Origin: Serinus canaria
Taxonomy: Eukaryota; Chordata; Aves; Passeriformes; Fringillidae
DNA length: 64,000 nucleotides
Direction of reading: 5' to 3'
Assembly (NCBI RefSeq): GCF_022539315.1
Contig: NC_066315.1
Coordinates: 100,979,990-101,043,989 of the forward strand
Part shown: positions 50,426-62,564 of the stretch, piece after piece
How positions within the stretch are numbered: position 1 is the first letter of the stretch
Layout of the letters: the number at the start of each line of letters is the position of its first letter
Notes under the pieces: generated by a model
Databases searched by the model: none
The model's input: only the letters and a program-made list of their open reading frames with translations
Told to the model about the DNA's origin: nothing
Made by a program: the position numbers and the translations under genes

Positions 50426-51813
50426 AAACAAATATGGGACAAGAAATAGAATTAAAGAGCATTGCTTGTTTGTCTGTATTAGCATATTATGATAATTGAA
50501 ACATTGAAATAAAATATGCAGTATGCAGAAATCCTGGTTATTGTTACTATGTGTGTTTGATAGCACTTTCTCTTTTCTAATGAAGAAGAGATGAAATTTC
50601 TTTTTTCCTTTGACTCAAGTAGACAGTTTTCAGTAGGAAGAATAATAAAGATGTGAAAATTATCTTGAAAAGCAGAACTAAGCATTATTACAAATTTTTG
50701 AAAGATTTAGATAAAAAATTACGAAAGTGCAATTGTTCTCTTCATGTCAGTGAAATGACTTTAAGAATGAAGCTGTACACACATTATTTTCAAGGTCTGG
50801 AAAAGAAAGTAATGCTTGAATAAACAGTGCAATAAAGAAAATTAGTAGTCTAGGTGAAGAGATTCATCACTTCTATAAAATATCTCTCTAGTAATACTTC
50901 ATGTAAAGATTGTCATAAGAGAAATATATTTAAGTGGCAGAGAGCCCAAGGGAGCAATGTCATGGTTAGAACATGGGTAAGATTCTGAAGCAAAGTTTAG
51001 AAACCATGAACCCCCTGCATGTTCAGCTTTTTCTTTCCCCTCTCTTTATTTGCAAGGTGCAAATCATATATCCCAGAACAATGTATGATCCAGAAAATTT
51101 AGCATGGATCAAAACACTCTCAGTGTTCTGTTTTTCAGTGGTAATCCCAAGTCCATTTAAGCTAGTGGGAGGTTAGTTTTTTCCACTGTAATTTCAGTAC
51201 AGTGAAAACCCATCAGTGCATCATTTTAACCACTGGCTGGGAAGTGCAGGTTGCTACCAGTTGTGTGGAACAGGCACGATATTCCCATTCATGTTTCTGA
51301 AACCTTTGTTTTTCACAGCCACTGCCAGGTTTGGGGCCATCCAGTCAGTCTTCTCTGCTGCAGATTTCCTCTCCTTTTTCAGAGCAAGATACTTGGCATT
51401 CCCTATTCATACTGGCAGCACTGTGTAATATTCATTAAATAGAGTCAAAACAAAAATGTTATGTACTGGAGGTGAGAAGTGTCAAGCTCATCTGGTCCAT
51501 GTCACCACTTTGTAGCACACGTTTTGTTTCCCAGCAGTAAAAATGAGAATGATTTGGGGAACACTGTAATGGCTTGCATCATTTTTTTCTCTAGAGATCT
51601 GCCAGAAAAACAGCTTTTAATCCTGTTATGTCTACGGAAGTGACTCTGTGACAGAGTCTGCCCCAGTGAGCAGTGACCAGCTGTGTGGGGTCAAAGCTTT
51701 AAATTCTAAATTCCTGAAAGCCATCGGTTATTTAATACTGTTATTTTCAGCTATGCATGGCAAGCCTGATCAAAGGACCTGCTTAGTGAATGTCACTGTT
51801 CAGAAATTTGTGT

Positions 51814-51838
51814 GTCTGAAATTTCAGAAATTTCAGAC
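51814..51838. repeat. Short palindrome, 11-bp arms
   Basis: GTCTGAAATTT (51814-51824), loop CAG, AAATTTCAGAC (51828-51838). Perfect pairing; the second arm is followed by another TGTGTCTGA copy. Non-coding. Confidence 0.85.
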
Positions 51839-53369
51839 TTGTGTCTGATCACACAGTTGCCCAAATTACAAGGTGGAGACCTTTATTTGTAGGGAAGATG
51901 TCTTCTTTGTGGCAATAATGACAAGATCACCACAACAAGCATCTCATTTTCTGGATGGGACAGAACATTTACTTTACCTGGGGAAGGTAGAGAGGACAAT
52001 ATAGGGTAGCATCTTTTGAAATTAAATATATTTATATCAATAATTAATGTGCTGGTAAGGTTCTTCTTGAAATAATATTAAATAGCACTAATTTTCAAAT
52101 TAACTTGAAAACCAGAGGACATGCCAGTGAGGATTTCCAGCATTGTTTTAGAGAAAGGGAAGGAAACTTGAACATCTACTTATTTGCTTATTTGCTGAAA
52201 TCCCATACAAAGTAAAAAATGAAGTTAATTTTGTTAACAGTAACATAATGTACTGTCAATAAGTGTTATTTCATGGAAAATAGAACTTTCCAAACAGTCA
52301 TGTTTATTTAATAGTGAACTGTGGTTCTGATGTAAGAAGACTGTTGTATTGATATGGTAGTGTTGGAATTATCCAGAGGGTTTGATATAATAAAGCACAT
52401 TCTGGAAAAAAACCCAAAAAACGTTATGATTCTCATATTACAACCAGTGTACACACCATATAGAATTAATGTTGGATTGAAGAGGTCTTGAAATGCAGCT
52501 GATGACCAGGCTGTCAGAGCTCGCTGCCTTGAGCAGGTTCCAAAGGGGTCATTAAAGTACTTGAATGCTCTTTTTAAATCAATTGTGTAGATGATGATAC
52601 AGAACCTTTGCCTGGATGGTTTAAAGATGACATAAAGATCGACCAGGGAGTATAATGAATACAAGTTGCTTTACAGAGAGGACCTCATTACCTAATTAAA
52701 TGCAATTACAGAGTCCAGAGAACTGTGATTCAGAAGAGACACATCTATAACTAAAAGTCATTACAGTTCACTACAGTCTTTGCCAGCCCTTCAGCAGGGC
52801 TACCTGGTCTTGGCATGTGGTTTTGGCTGTGCTGTCCACTGTATTCTGATTAACTCTTTAGGGGCCATCTCAGGCATGTATGAATTGGATTGGATCCAGC
52901 TGGTTCAAGCTGGATTGGATCTTGGCAGATGAGTAATGCAAAGAATAGCTGAAAGCTCAGTGTAGGCGATCGTCTTGAAATCAAACATTAAGGCTATGAC
53001 TTAGGAGGAAGGAGCAAAGGGAAACAGGGAAGTGACTTTATCAATAGGAACGGCATTACTAGAATACTAGTTTTAATTCTTTGTAGCTGTACTATGAAAA
53101 CCATATGGAGATATGACTGAAAGATGCAGAAAGGTACAGGGCAGTGTCAGCATGAGGTCTGTAGATATCCCTGCTCAGTTTATTAACTCCTAACTCTTAG
53201 GGAATTTGAAAGAAAGAAGAATACCTTTCCAGCTGTAGCCTGTGTTCATAGCTTCACTTCCAAGTTCACTACTTGCTTAGAGAAATTCTGGGCTAAAAGC
53301 ATTCAGCATTGTTCTGAGACTCACACCTGTTCTCTCTCCAGTCTGTGCACTGAAGCAGTTTCTCTTGGT

Positions 53370-53442
53370 AGGCAGATAGACTAGATCATTGTAGGTCCCT
53401 TCCAAAGGAAATATTCTAATCTAGTACAGACTATTCTGTTCT
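53370..53442 (+). mobile_element. Possible short CR1 3' tail
   Basis: GGCAGATAGACTAGATCATT, then GTAGGTCCCTTCCAAAGGAA and TATTCTAATCT resemble the last 70 bases of CR1 ('ggttggactagatgatc...aggtcccttccaacc...attctatgattct'). Confidence 0.6.
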
Positions 53443-54811
53443 TCAGGGTTAACCCTGTCATTGACTCCTTTTCCTTGGGCTTCCCCCTGTGACTTTTTTT
53501 AGTGAAAGCCTGGTGGCCACCTGGAACAAATATCAGACAAGATGAGCAAAGGAGATTAACTGAATAAGTCCTGCAGAAACAATTGCATAATACTCTGGGG
53601 TTTTTTAAAAAAGTTAAACCTGAATGATTTTAGGAAATATGTTAGTCATTATATACTACTCTCAAGACCCTCTATAATTACCTTTTCATTTTCACTGACT
53701 TCACTGATAGCAGAGGGTGGGCCACTAATGATCTTTGGCTACATGGTGTTTTTTTCCTTTCAATGAAAGGACAATAGATAATTACAGCTTATTAACGGAC
53801 AAGAGAACAGTTATATATATACAGGAAAAAATGTTAGGGTCTCATTCAAAGATGCAGGAGGGAATTTTCAATGCATAGAGGCATTCTGTTTTATCAAGGG
53901 ACTTGGTTTTTTTCTTTCCTCTAAACACTGATTCTTTGGAAGCTCAGTGATATCTTGCATATTGCATTATTTTGTTAGGTAGCAGTGTGCAAGGATTTGC
54001 ACCTTACAGAAAGAGGAATCTGCCAAAATTCAAAGATGTTTCTGATTTGGTTTATTGACTCTAGTTCAATTGTGTTGATCTTTTTCAGTTAACTGCAGAT
54101 TTGAAAATGGGAATTTGAAGTGTGATGTCAAATGCCCTGACACTGGAAAAATCTTGTAATTTGTCAGCATCCCAGATGACATTTCAATGTGTACTTTTGC
54201 TATTTTTAAAAATCAATCTTTTATATAACTTCAGTGACAACAAATTTTATTTGAAATTGTTTTGTGGCTGCAAAAAATCATATATCTCATTAATAGAGCT
54301 AGACCACCTGCCTTCTGCTTTGATCAGTGCATTGAGTGTTAGGAAGGGATAGAACTGTGCTGTAAATTGTAGCTATTTTTTTGCACTCCAAATCCTTTAA
54401 AAATATTTTTAAAGGAGGAGAAATATGTCCTTTCCCCCAGACCCTAACAAATACTGCTATGACTCAGAAGTGCAATTTGAGATTAGGTTATGCCCATTTC
54501 AAAAGGAGCTTTGAGAAGAGTGGATATATGGAAGATGCAAAACCACTGGAGTCTTTATAAACAACAATTTCTGAACTGTAATACACTGAGGTTTTGAAAA
54601 TTTATTTTATTATGTATTACTAATAAGATGCACCACAAGATGGCTCTCTAACAACAAAAAACAGAAATCCAGTGCTTGTTCTAAAAATAGTTACTAAGCT
54701 CTGAGTGGGAGCAAGTTCACGGGCACACACCTGTGTGTGGTGCTGTTGGAACTGAGGAGAAGCACTTTACCCACACGGACAATGCCACATGGATCCTTGT
54801 TTTTTGGTTTG

Positions 54812-54827
54812 TTTTTTTTTTTTTTTT
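54812..54827. repeat. Poly(T) run
   Basis: Sixteen T bases followed by CCTGCAG. The pair mimics a splice acceptor, but no supporting exon follows. Confidence 0.85.
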
Positions 54828-55965
54828 CCTGCAGGTTGTTATTTGCTTACAGGAAGCAAGTAGAATATAATAGCCCTCTCTTAAGAGTTCAACAGCAAAT
54901 AGCCATGGCTACCTGTGACAAGTCAACAGTGCATTTGTTACATGGCTGCTGAGTGCAACAGCAGAACTCAGGGGAATTTTTAGCTAAAGAACCATTTCAA
55001 AATAATTTATAACAAATTTTGTGTGAAAAAAGTGAAGTATTTGTTCTTAATTTGCAGAGTACTATTTTCTACTCTACTATCCTTTTAAAAGGAAGATAAG
55101 CATGTTTGAAACGTCCATTTATTTAAAAAAAAAGAAGTATGTATAGAGCTGTTATTTAACCATCTTGCTTGCTGGAAACAAAAAATTGTATGCATGCAAA
55201 AGTGAGGGCAGAAATATGCATATGAAGAATGAATAGCAAATAAATGTGCATCAATGGCAACTCGTGTGCAGTAATAGTCTTAAGCAGATACAGACAGAAG
55301 TGACTACTGGGAAAGGCCATCTCCCAGGAAGTATGCACTGACTTTGCTAAAGATGAAACATCAAACTTTTATATTCTTGTCCTTCATTTCATAGGTTACA
55401 ATCAAAAAACTGAGTTTTCCTGCCTGTAGCAAAGGCTAAAAAAAACTTCAGATTTTTTAAAGGCAGCATCTGTTTTTGGAGAGCCATTGAGTTAGGTGTA
55501 GACAATCCCAGCACAGGACATTTTATGCCCCAGGCAACCAAAAGACAAAGACACTAGTCTAACCTGACTAATTTAGTCCAGTCAAGCTCTCCTTGGAGCT
55601 TAAGTGCATTTTTCACAACTCAGTAGAAGAAACAGGGTTAGCATCCTCTAGCAGATCAGAACACATGGAGGAACCAAGAGGAGAAAGCTGGAAGCTGTTC
55701 TTAGCTACTCCTCATCTGTTAGTCATGGCCAGCACCTGCAACTCAGTAGTTGCCCATGTGAGCACTTAGGAATTGTGTAGGACAAAACTCAGCTTGAATT
55801 CATTCAGCAGTTTGCATTTTCCCATAGATGGAACAGAAGAGCCCCTGTAGCCAGTTACCAGCTCTCAGCCAGGAGTTATACATTATCCAATTCATAGAAG
55901 GCAAAATAACAGATTAGTTTGAACTATCTTCAGCAGCTTGTTAAGATAACATGGCCTTAAATGAA

Positions 55966-56023
55966 GTGCTCCCATGGTCAGGCACAGCAGAGATGTGCTC
56001 CCATAGTCAGGTACAGCAGACAT
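55966..56023. repeat. 29-bp tandem duplication, two copies
   Basis: GTGCTCCCATGGTCAGGCAC (55966 onward) and GTGCTCCCATAGTCAGGTAC (55995 onward) start adjacent 29-base copies that differ at three positions. Non-coding. Confidence 0.9.
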
Positions 56024-56948
56024 GTGATGCTAGAATATCTTTTACCTTTCTTTTCAGCTGCTAGCTGCTGCCTCAGACCCATACCTGACTGTGAAAAGGC
56101 TTAGGGAGTACTAATAAATCAAAGGCAGGCAGAGATTTAATGTGTTAGTGGGTTTGCTGTGACTGAACTTGGGATAGAGAGCTTAGCCACAACTCAGTGT
56201 TATTATGGTTCTGATAGAGACCACTTCACAGAGGCTTGTGGTGCTAGTAATGAAATATAAGAGGATTACTGTTTTGGACAGAGATTTATATCTAGTCTTC
56301 CTAGCTCTAATAAGAAATGGTCCTAAGCCACATAAAATGGGATTTAAGACTTTCCTAAAGTTTAGTTGTGTTCTGAATGGGGACTTTAGTTCAGGGGAAG
56401 TATTTATAAACTTAGGGATCCTGGAATGTCTGCTGTTTGAGACTCCCTAGCTCTCTCTATGGCTCCCTGTGGAGCAGTCCAGCAAATTTACTGTGATGAA
56501 AGTTCTGCCTTGCAATTCCTCAGTCCTAACCCTGTCCATGTTTCTTATAAAGGGCTCTTGTTGCTGAGCTGGTCTCTGGTTACTGCCCTTTGGGTAACTT
56601 ATCCTTCACAGGGGTGAGCTAAGGTCACAGACAATGCCAACAGAGTTCTCCTAATTTATTATGTGACCATTGCTTGATTGCCCTTGTGAAATCATGGAAT
56701 AGACTGGGTCTGTTGACTGGCACCAAGTGAAGTGATGTATTAGATACTGAAATGGCTGGATTAAACTGGAAGTCATGGCTGATTCCTTCCCTTCTCCTGA
56801 TCATTCTCTTCATTGTATGCATAACCTCCAGTTACAATCCCATTGCAAAATTTTATCTGATGAAAATGACCCATTGTAAGGGATAATGGAATAAAAAAGG
56901 ATCTCTGAATCTGTGGAATGGACCAACCAGATTATATCTGTTGTTTAC

Positions 56949-58810
56949 AGAATCACAGAATAGATGAGGTTAGAAGATACCATCTCAGGAAGTGTTCAAG
57001 GCCAGGTTGGATAGGACCCTGAGAAATCTGATCTCGTGAGTGACACCCTTGCCCATGGTAGAGGGGTTGGAATGATACTTAAGGTCCCTTCAAACCCAAG
57101 ATACTCTATGATTCTATGACTTTCAGGTCCAATCCCATTGCTCACCCATGTCTAGTCAGACCTTGAATTTCTCCACAGATGGAGTATCCACAACCCTTCA
57201 GTTTTAGGCCACCTTTGTGGTAGAAATGTGTTTTATCTTGTTCAGATGGAATTTCATGTGGTTTAATGTGCCCTTTGACTCTTCTCTCGTCACTGGCCAC
57301 CACTGACAGGAACCAGGCTCTGTCTTTTTCACTCGTTCTCATAAGACATTTATATAAATTGATAGGTTACCCCTGAGACTTCTCCAGGCTGAGCAGTCCC
57401 ATCCTTCTCAGCCTTTCCTTATATGAGAGATCCTGCTGTCCCTTCATCATCTTTGTGGTCCTGAGCTGGACTTGCTCCAGAAAGTCAAAATCTGTCTCCT
57501 CCTGGTGAGCCCAGAAGTGAACACAGCTTGCCAGGTGTGGTCCCACCAGTGCTGAATACACACGAGGAATCACTTACCTGCTGGCAACATTCCTCCTAAT
57601 GCAGCCCAGGACACTGTTGGCCTTTTTATTGCCACAGGGGTGCACTGCTGGCTCAGGGACAGCTTGTTGTCCACCAGGAATCCCAGGTCTTCCTTGGCAA
57701 AGCTGCTTTCCAGCCTCTTGCCCCCTGTGTGTGCTGCTGCCTGGAATTATTCCTCTCAGTGTGTGGTACTCTGTGCGCTCCCTTCATGAGATTCATCTCT
57801 GCCCTATTCTGCCAAAGTCCCTCAACAGTTGCACAAGCACCTGGTGTATCAACCACTCCTCTCTTTTACATCATCTGTGAACTGCAGAGGGTGGATTCTG
57901 CCCCATCACTGAGGTCATTAATGAAGGTGTTGAACAGTATTGGCCCCAGTATTGTGCCCCATGACTTGTGCCACTAGGGATTTGCCTCCAGTTGGACTTA
58001 GGGCCACAGATCACAAAGCTCTGGACCTGGTCATTCAGCTGCCTTCTAATCCACATCACTGTCCACTTGTCTGATCTGTATTTTGTCAGCTTGCCCATGA
58101 TGATGTTACAGGACTTGATCTTGAAGTCTTTATTTAGGGTAAACACTGTTCACTGCTTTCCCCTTGACCACTAGAGCAGTCATCTCAGTGTGGAAAGCTA
58201 TCAGGTTGGTCAAACATGTTCCTCCCTTTGCAAATCCTTACTGACTTTTCCCCATAACCTTCTTGCCCTTCTTGTATTTGGAAATGCTTTCCAGGAAGAT
58301 TTTCTCCTAAACCTTGCTAAAGAGACTAAGCTAAAACTGACTGTCCTGTATTTCTCTAGATAGTTATTCTGGGCTTCTTGAAGATAGGAGTGATATTTTC
58401 TCTCTTTCAGTAATCTCTCCCAGTTGCCATGACTGTTCAAAGACAATGAAGAATGTCCTTGCAATATTAGCCCGCTCCCTCATCATGAGTGACCCTGTCA
58501 GGCCCCTGCAGTTGTGTACATCCACTTGGTTCTAGTGCTCCCTAAACTGCTCCTCTTCCACTAGGGTGAGTCTTCCTGGCCCCAGACCTTTCCTCTCCTC
58601 TTAAGTGCCTGGGATTCCTGAAGGACAGTTTTCCTTGTAGAGACTTAGGCAAAAAAGGCATGGAGTACCTCCCCTTTTCCACATCATATGTCAGTTCCCT
58701 TGGTCCATTCAGCAGTGGGCCCATGTTTTCCATGATGTCTAGGAACCTGGAGTACCCTTTCTGGTAGTCCTTCACATCCCTTGCCTGACCCAACTCCAAG
58801 TTAGCCTGTG
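56949..58810 (-). mobile_element. CR1 LINE, antisense, covering reverse transcriptase and 3' end, with a nested insertion
   Basis: Read on the minus strand it runs from the region before the reverse transcriptase through to the 3' end. The reverse-complement frame gives the catalytic-type FTDD motif at 57870-57881 (FADD in intact CR1), next to a LFNTFIND-like segment encoded near 57910-57940. The 3' UTR words (as written TGAGACTTCTCCAGGCTGAG, CTGCTGGCAACATTCCTCCT and ATGCAGCCCAGGACACTGTT) match the CR1 antisense pattern. The extreme 3' end (AGAATCACAGAATAGATGAG) lies at 56950-56969 and is cut off from the rest by a second CR1 tail. It carries many stops and frameshifts and is clearly inactive. 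Confidence 0.88.
56990..57120 (+). mobile_element. Nested CR1 3' tail, plus orientation
   Basis: AGTGTTCAAGGCCAGGTTGG, then CCCTTGCCCATGGTAGAGGG, then TACTCTATGATTCTATGAC. This is a short CR1 3' end ending in the diagnostic ATTCTATG repeat. It sits inside the antisense CR1, flanked by TCTCAGG (56983-56989) and TTTCAGG (57121-57127), which may be a diverged target duplication. Confidence 0.8.
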
Positions 58811-61800
58811 TATGTCAGACTCTATGCTCCTCCTGGGATATCTGCCTCTGCTTCCACCCTTCTTACACTTACCTGTCATAGCCATGTACCTGCTGAAGAT
58901 GCTTCAGCAGACTTGGAGAAGAGCAACCAGATTCTTCATTCTGCACCAGCCCTTTGCAAGGCAGGTTGTGCTGGTTTTGTCAGCTTCTCCTTTCATTTGC
59001 TTGCCCCTCTGGGCTTAGCATGGCTTTCACACCTAACTGCTGTCAGCAGCTTCTGCCCCAGAGGGTGTAACATCACTGGACTTTTTTGCCTTTTGCTGTA
59101 TATTTACAAGAACAATGTATTTTTAATATATAAAGGATAAGGATAAAGAACTTAATAAATATATTGGCTATGTTGTTTCACTTATTTCTGTTTAACAATT
59201 TGTTATTGAAATTCGAAATGACCAAAGTGACTTGGCCAGAAGGAATATGCAATCCACTGTATTGCTCTTTGGCAAGTGGTGTTTTGGGATGCACAGGACA
59301 CATTATCATTGCAGTTAGTATACTATGGAGTCAACTGGGAAAAGATACCAGAGAGAAGAAATCTATTGATCTTGTTCTAGGTAAAAAATCACAAATCTTT
59401 GCAGATTTAAATGAAGGAAAAACATATTTTTAAATTTTTTTTTCTGAAGGAATAAACTGTAGAACATTAACAATGAAAACAATAACAACACTTTGGAAAT
59501 AGGTGTGTAACAGTATACTCTCTGCATTCCCAGTAGTTAGCAATTTGAGTAAATTCAGTACAAATGAAAATAAAACAAAATGAATTTTATCTGTGGTGTT
59601 CAAATGTTTCACTGCTGTCTTGTGAAATTTACATTCTGTGACTCAAGTAATAATACTTGAAAGTCTTAAGTGATAAAACAAAAAAGAGTGGCTCATACAG
59701 AACACAAAAATTGCATCAACATGCTCTCAACAAGTACAGTCACAATAGGGAACAACAGGAAGGAAAATTGTGGATATGCCATCGATGCTTTTAGAGACAA
59801 TGTGGGGATGGGAAAGGAAGATACCTTTTTGCAAAAATACCTCATTAAAAAATATCTATTGACTTGGTCAGCAGTGAATAATCTTCTTGGTGTGTTGAAG
59901 CATCAACCACCATATTTAGACTTGTGAGATCTGTATCATTAACCCATACATGCTCCTAGTGCAACACTAGGTTATGTAGGTGCATGAGTTTATCAAAGTG
60001 TGTGATATTTTCTTAGATCTGGTAGTCTCTGAGATGTCACACCACTAACTGGCATTAGAAGAAGCAAAAATTTTTCCCTCTCCATGTGGGTATTTTGTTC
60101 CTGGATAGATTACAGGACACCAGAAACTTTAATTTTCTCATTATTAAAGCTGAGTGTGCCACCAGCACATGTCCAGTTTCCACTGAAAGATGTAATTCAA
60201 AGCTCATGTTAATTAAGATGTTGGTCAAGAGATACACTGAATGGACAACTTACCTTTCAAGTTTTTGTGCAGCTGGAATTGAGGGTGCCTGTATGTCCTC
60301 ACCAACATCAGAACTGTTGACATTCAGTGAGAATTTGAAACACTGAAGATCGAACTGCCAACACACCATTGAACTATCAAAGCACATGTTCCTACAAGAT
60401 GCAGATCAGCATCAAGCTGCCCCTGAGTCAGTAGCACTGAAATGGGCAGTGCCTTTCTGGTTTTCTCTTGCACTCATCCAGCCAGGAGAGATAAAGAATC
60501 GCCCTGAGGCTGTAGCACCAAATCCTAAAGTTTATTTCCCAAGAAAGAATAAATGTTTTCTAATGTGCACCATAAACCCTTCAGGGGTGAAAAGTTGGCA
60601 GTGTAAGAGTTGAGGTTCAAAATTCCCAGTCTTTAGCCTGCTTGCCACAGAATATCTTTTTGTGTTGAATACAATTGTTTTCCTGCTGGTAAATTTAAGG
60701 GCATGCATATGCAGTGTCTGAATGTCCTAAAGCAGATTCTTGCAGCTGGTACTGAGCATGGCAGGAAGAGCACGTTGTCTGCTTCTCTGTTGTTGTGCCA
60801 AGCTTTTCAGATGTTCCTTTAAAATCAGTGGCCTATCAAGGTGTGTTCAGTACAAGCAATGTGTTTAGTTGTTTTCTAGTGAGGATGTAGCTGTTAGTGC
60901 AGGCGGCAATAAAAATCCGTAAAACAATGAAAAATCTGTTCATCTGGCAACAATATCTCTCAGGCTTGTGTGCTACCACATAGACTTCTAGCTGGTCTTC
61001 CAGGGTTAGTCCTCTGAGCAGGGTGTATGATCTCCTTAATACAGACAGGTAACCTTCAGCAGAACTAGTCCCCTGGAAGGAGTTACTCCCATGCCTGAGC
61101 ATGGATAGGGCTCAGCAGATCTGTATTTGCATTGTGCATTTGCAAATGCCAAGGTGAAAGCTATTGAGGTGGTTAAGTTTTGGCATGAAGGAGATTCCAT
61201 GGCACGGTCACAGATATCTGTGTATTGGACCAAGGCAGTATTTTCTACAAAATCCTGAAGTAAATTACAATCATAATACCTTATTTGCTTAATATCAAGC
61301 TATCATCAAACCCATGCAAATTGTTAGCTTTGCAACAAAACACCATGTAATTGTCACTACAATCTTAAGCCTCAGCAGTCTTGATTTTCAAAATACTAGT
61401 TCATCAATAAACAATTGTAAAGGCTTTAAGCTGTAACAGGAATGAAGTAAAGGAGCTCTTTTCATCTGTGATGTCAATAAACTGAGATGAGAAAGGAAAC
61501 TAGATTCATCCCAATGACAAGTGGAGAGATATATATTTTAACCATAATGAATATATGACATCCCTATTAATGATTTATCTGCTTTCATCTTTAACAAACA
61601 GCTCTAGTGATAACAACTAAATTTTTTTAGATTAGAAAAATAAACTGACACATAGCTAACATAGTCAATTAGAGCCTAGTTCGATATTCATAAATGCTAG
61701 CTTAGTGTATGGAAATTGTCTTGGTAATTACAACCAGAACTATTCATTTTCTTTTTTAAGAGTAGATATCTAGGAATGCCATTTAGTCATTACTCAGAAT

Positions 61801-62509
61801 TACTTGTTATCTTTGATGAACTTAGTCTGTGCTTTCATCTGGTATCAGACTGCATGCTAATGCCAATCAACAGTGTAAATATGCAAAGAAAAAATATTTG
61901 GGATGCGAATTTTAAATAAGCCTGGTGTCATTTTCATTCTGATCCCATTGAGTTAGAAACGGCAGTGGCAGCACCCTCTTCAAAATGTTACCACTGGGGC
62001 AAGAGGGGATATCATCATGCTCAGAGAAATCCATCTCTATTCTTGTGACAAGAAATGCACTGCAAATGGGCATTTTTCCTATCCCTCAGTCCATTCCATT
62101 TGTTCCTATTCTTATACCAATTTCAAGCCGCTCACCCGTGTCCTGCCCATTAGAGCTGGTTAGTACGTGCTGTTCATTTATCACACAGGAAACAGGCTGC
62201 TTCACCAGTCAGATTTTTTTACAGGAAGGTATCTGTGTCAGCAAGGCTTTTTCTGAAGGCTTGAAAAGCGAGAGAGTAGAGCCCTGTGTCCCACGGCAGC
62301 CTTGCCATCGCCAGGGGCCACAGGCGCAGGCGTCGGGGACTGAAACCCAGCCTTCTGTTTTGTGCAAACCACGGAAGCAGGTTGTTTTTGTCCCTGCACA
62401 GAGAAGAAAGCACAGCAGCAACAATAAATGTCACAACCTGAAGAGCTGCCACAAAACAGAAATGTCATCCTCCGGTCAACTTTTGGAGACATTTCATTTC
62501 AGTATCTAA

Positions 62510-62564
<55 letters not shown>

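Larger units (their letters stand above)
50441..56948. other. Intergenic stretch, no gene recognised
   Basis: AT-rich. It contains an 11-bp-arm palindrome (51814-51838), a possible short CR1 tail (53370-53442), a 16-base T run followed by CCTGCAG (54812-54834) and a 29-bp duplication (55966-56023). The block 52470-52720 is rich in CTAATTA and ATTAAA-type words and has a 118-codon open frame on the minus strand with no recognisable domain. Confidence 0.55.

Noticed and set aside
52308..52664. 118-codon minus-strand open frame
   Set aside because: No known domain or splice context; the region is better explained as non-coding DNA.
54812..54834. Poly(T) plus CCTGCAG as a splice acceptor
   Set aside because: There is no matching exon or donor with a recognisable protein downstream.
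57367..58799. Several open frames on both strands around 57.4-58.8 kb
   Set aside because: They are fragments and shadows of the antisense CR1 reverse transcriptase region.
61985..62509. 174-codon open frame on the plus strand
   Set aside because: No homology I recognise. It ends at the (AC)n repeat and overlaps several open frames on the other strand, so it is probably compositional.
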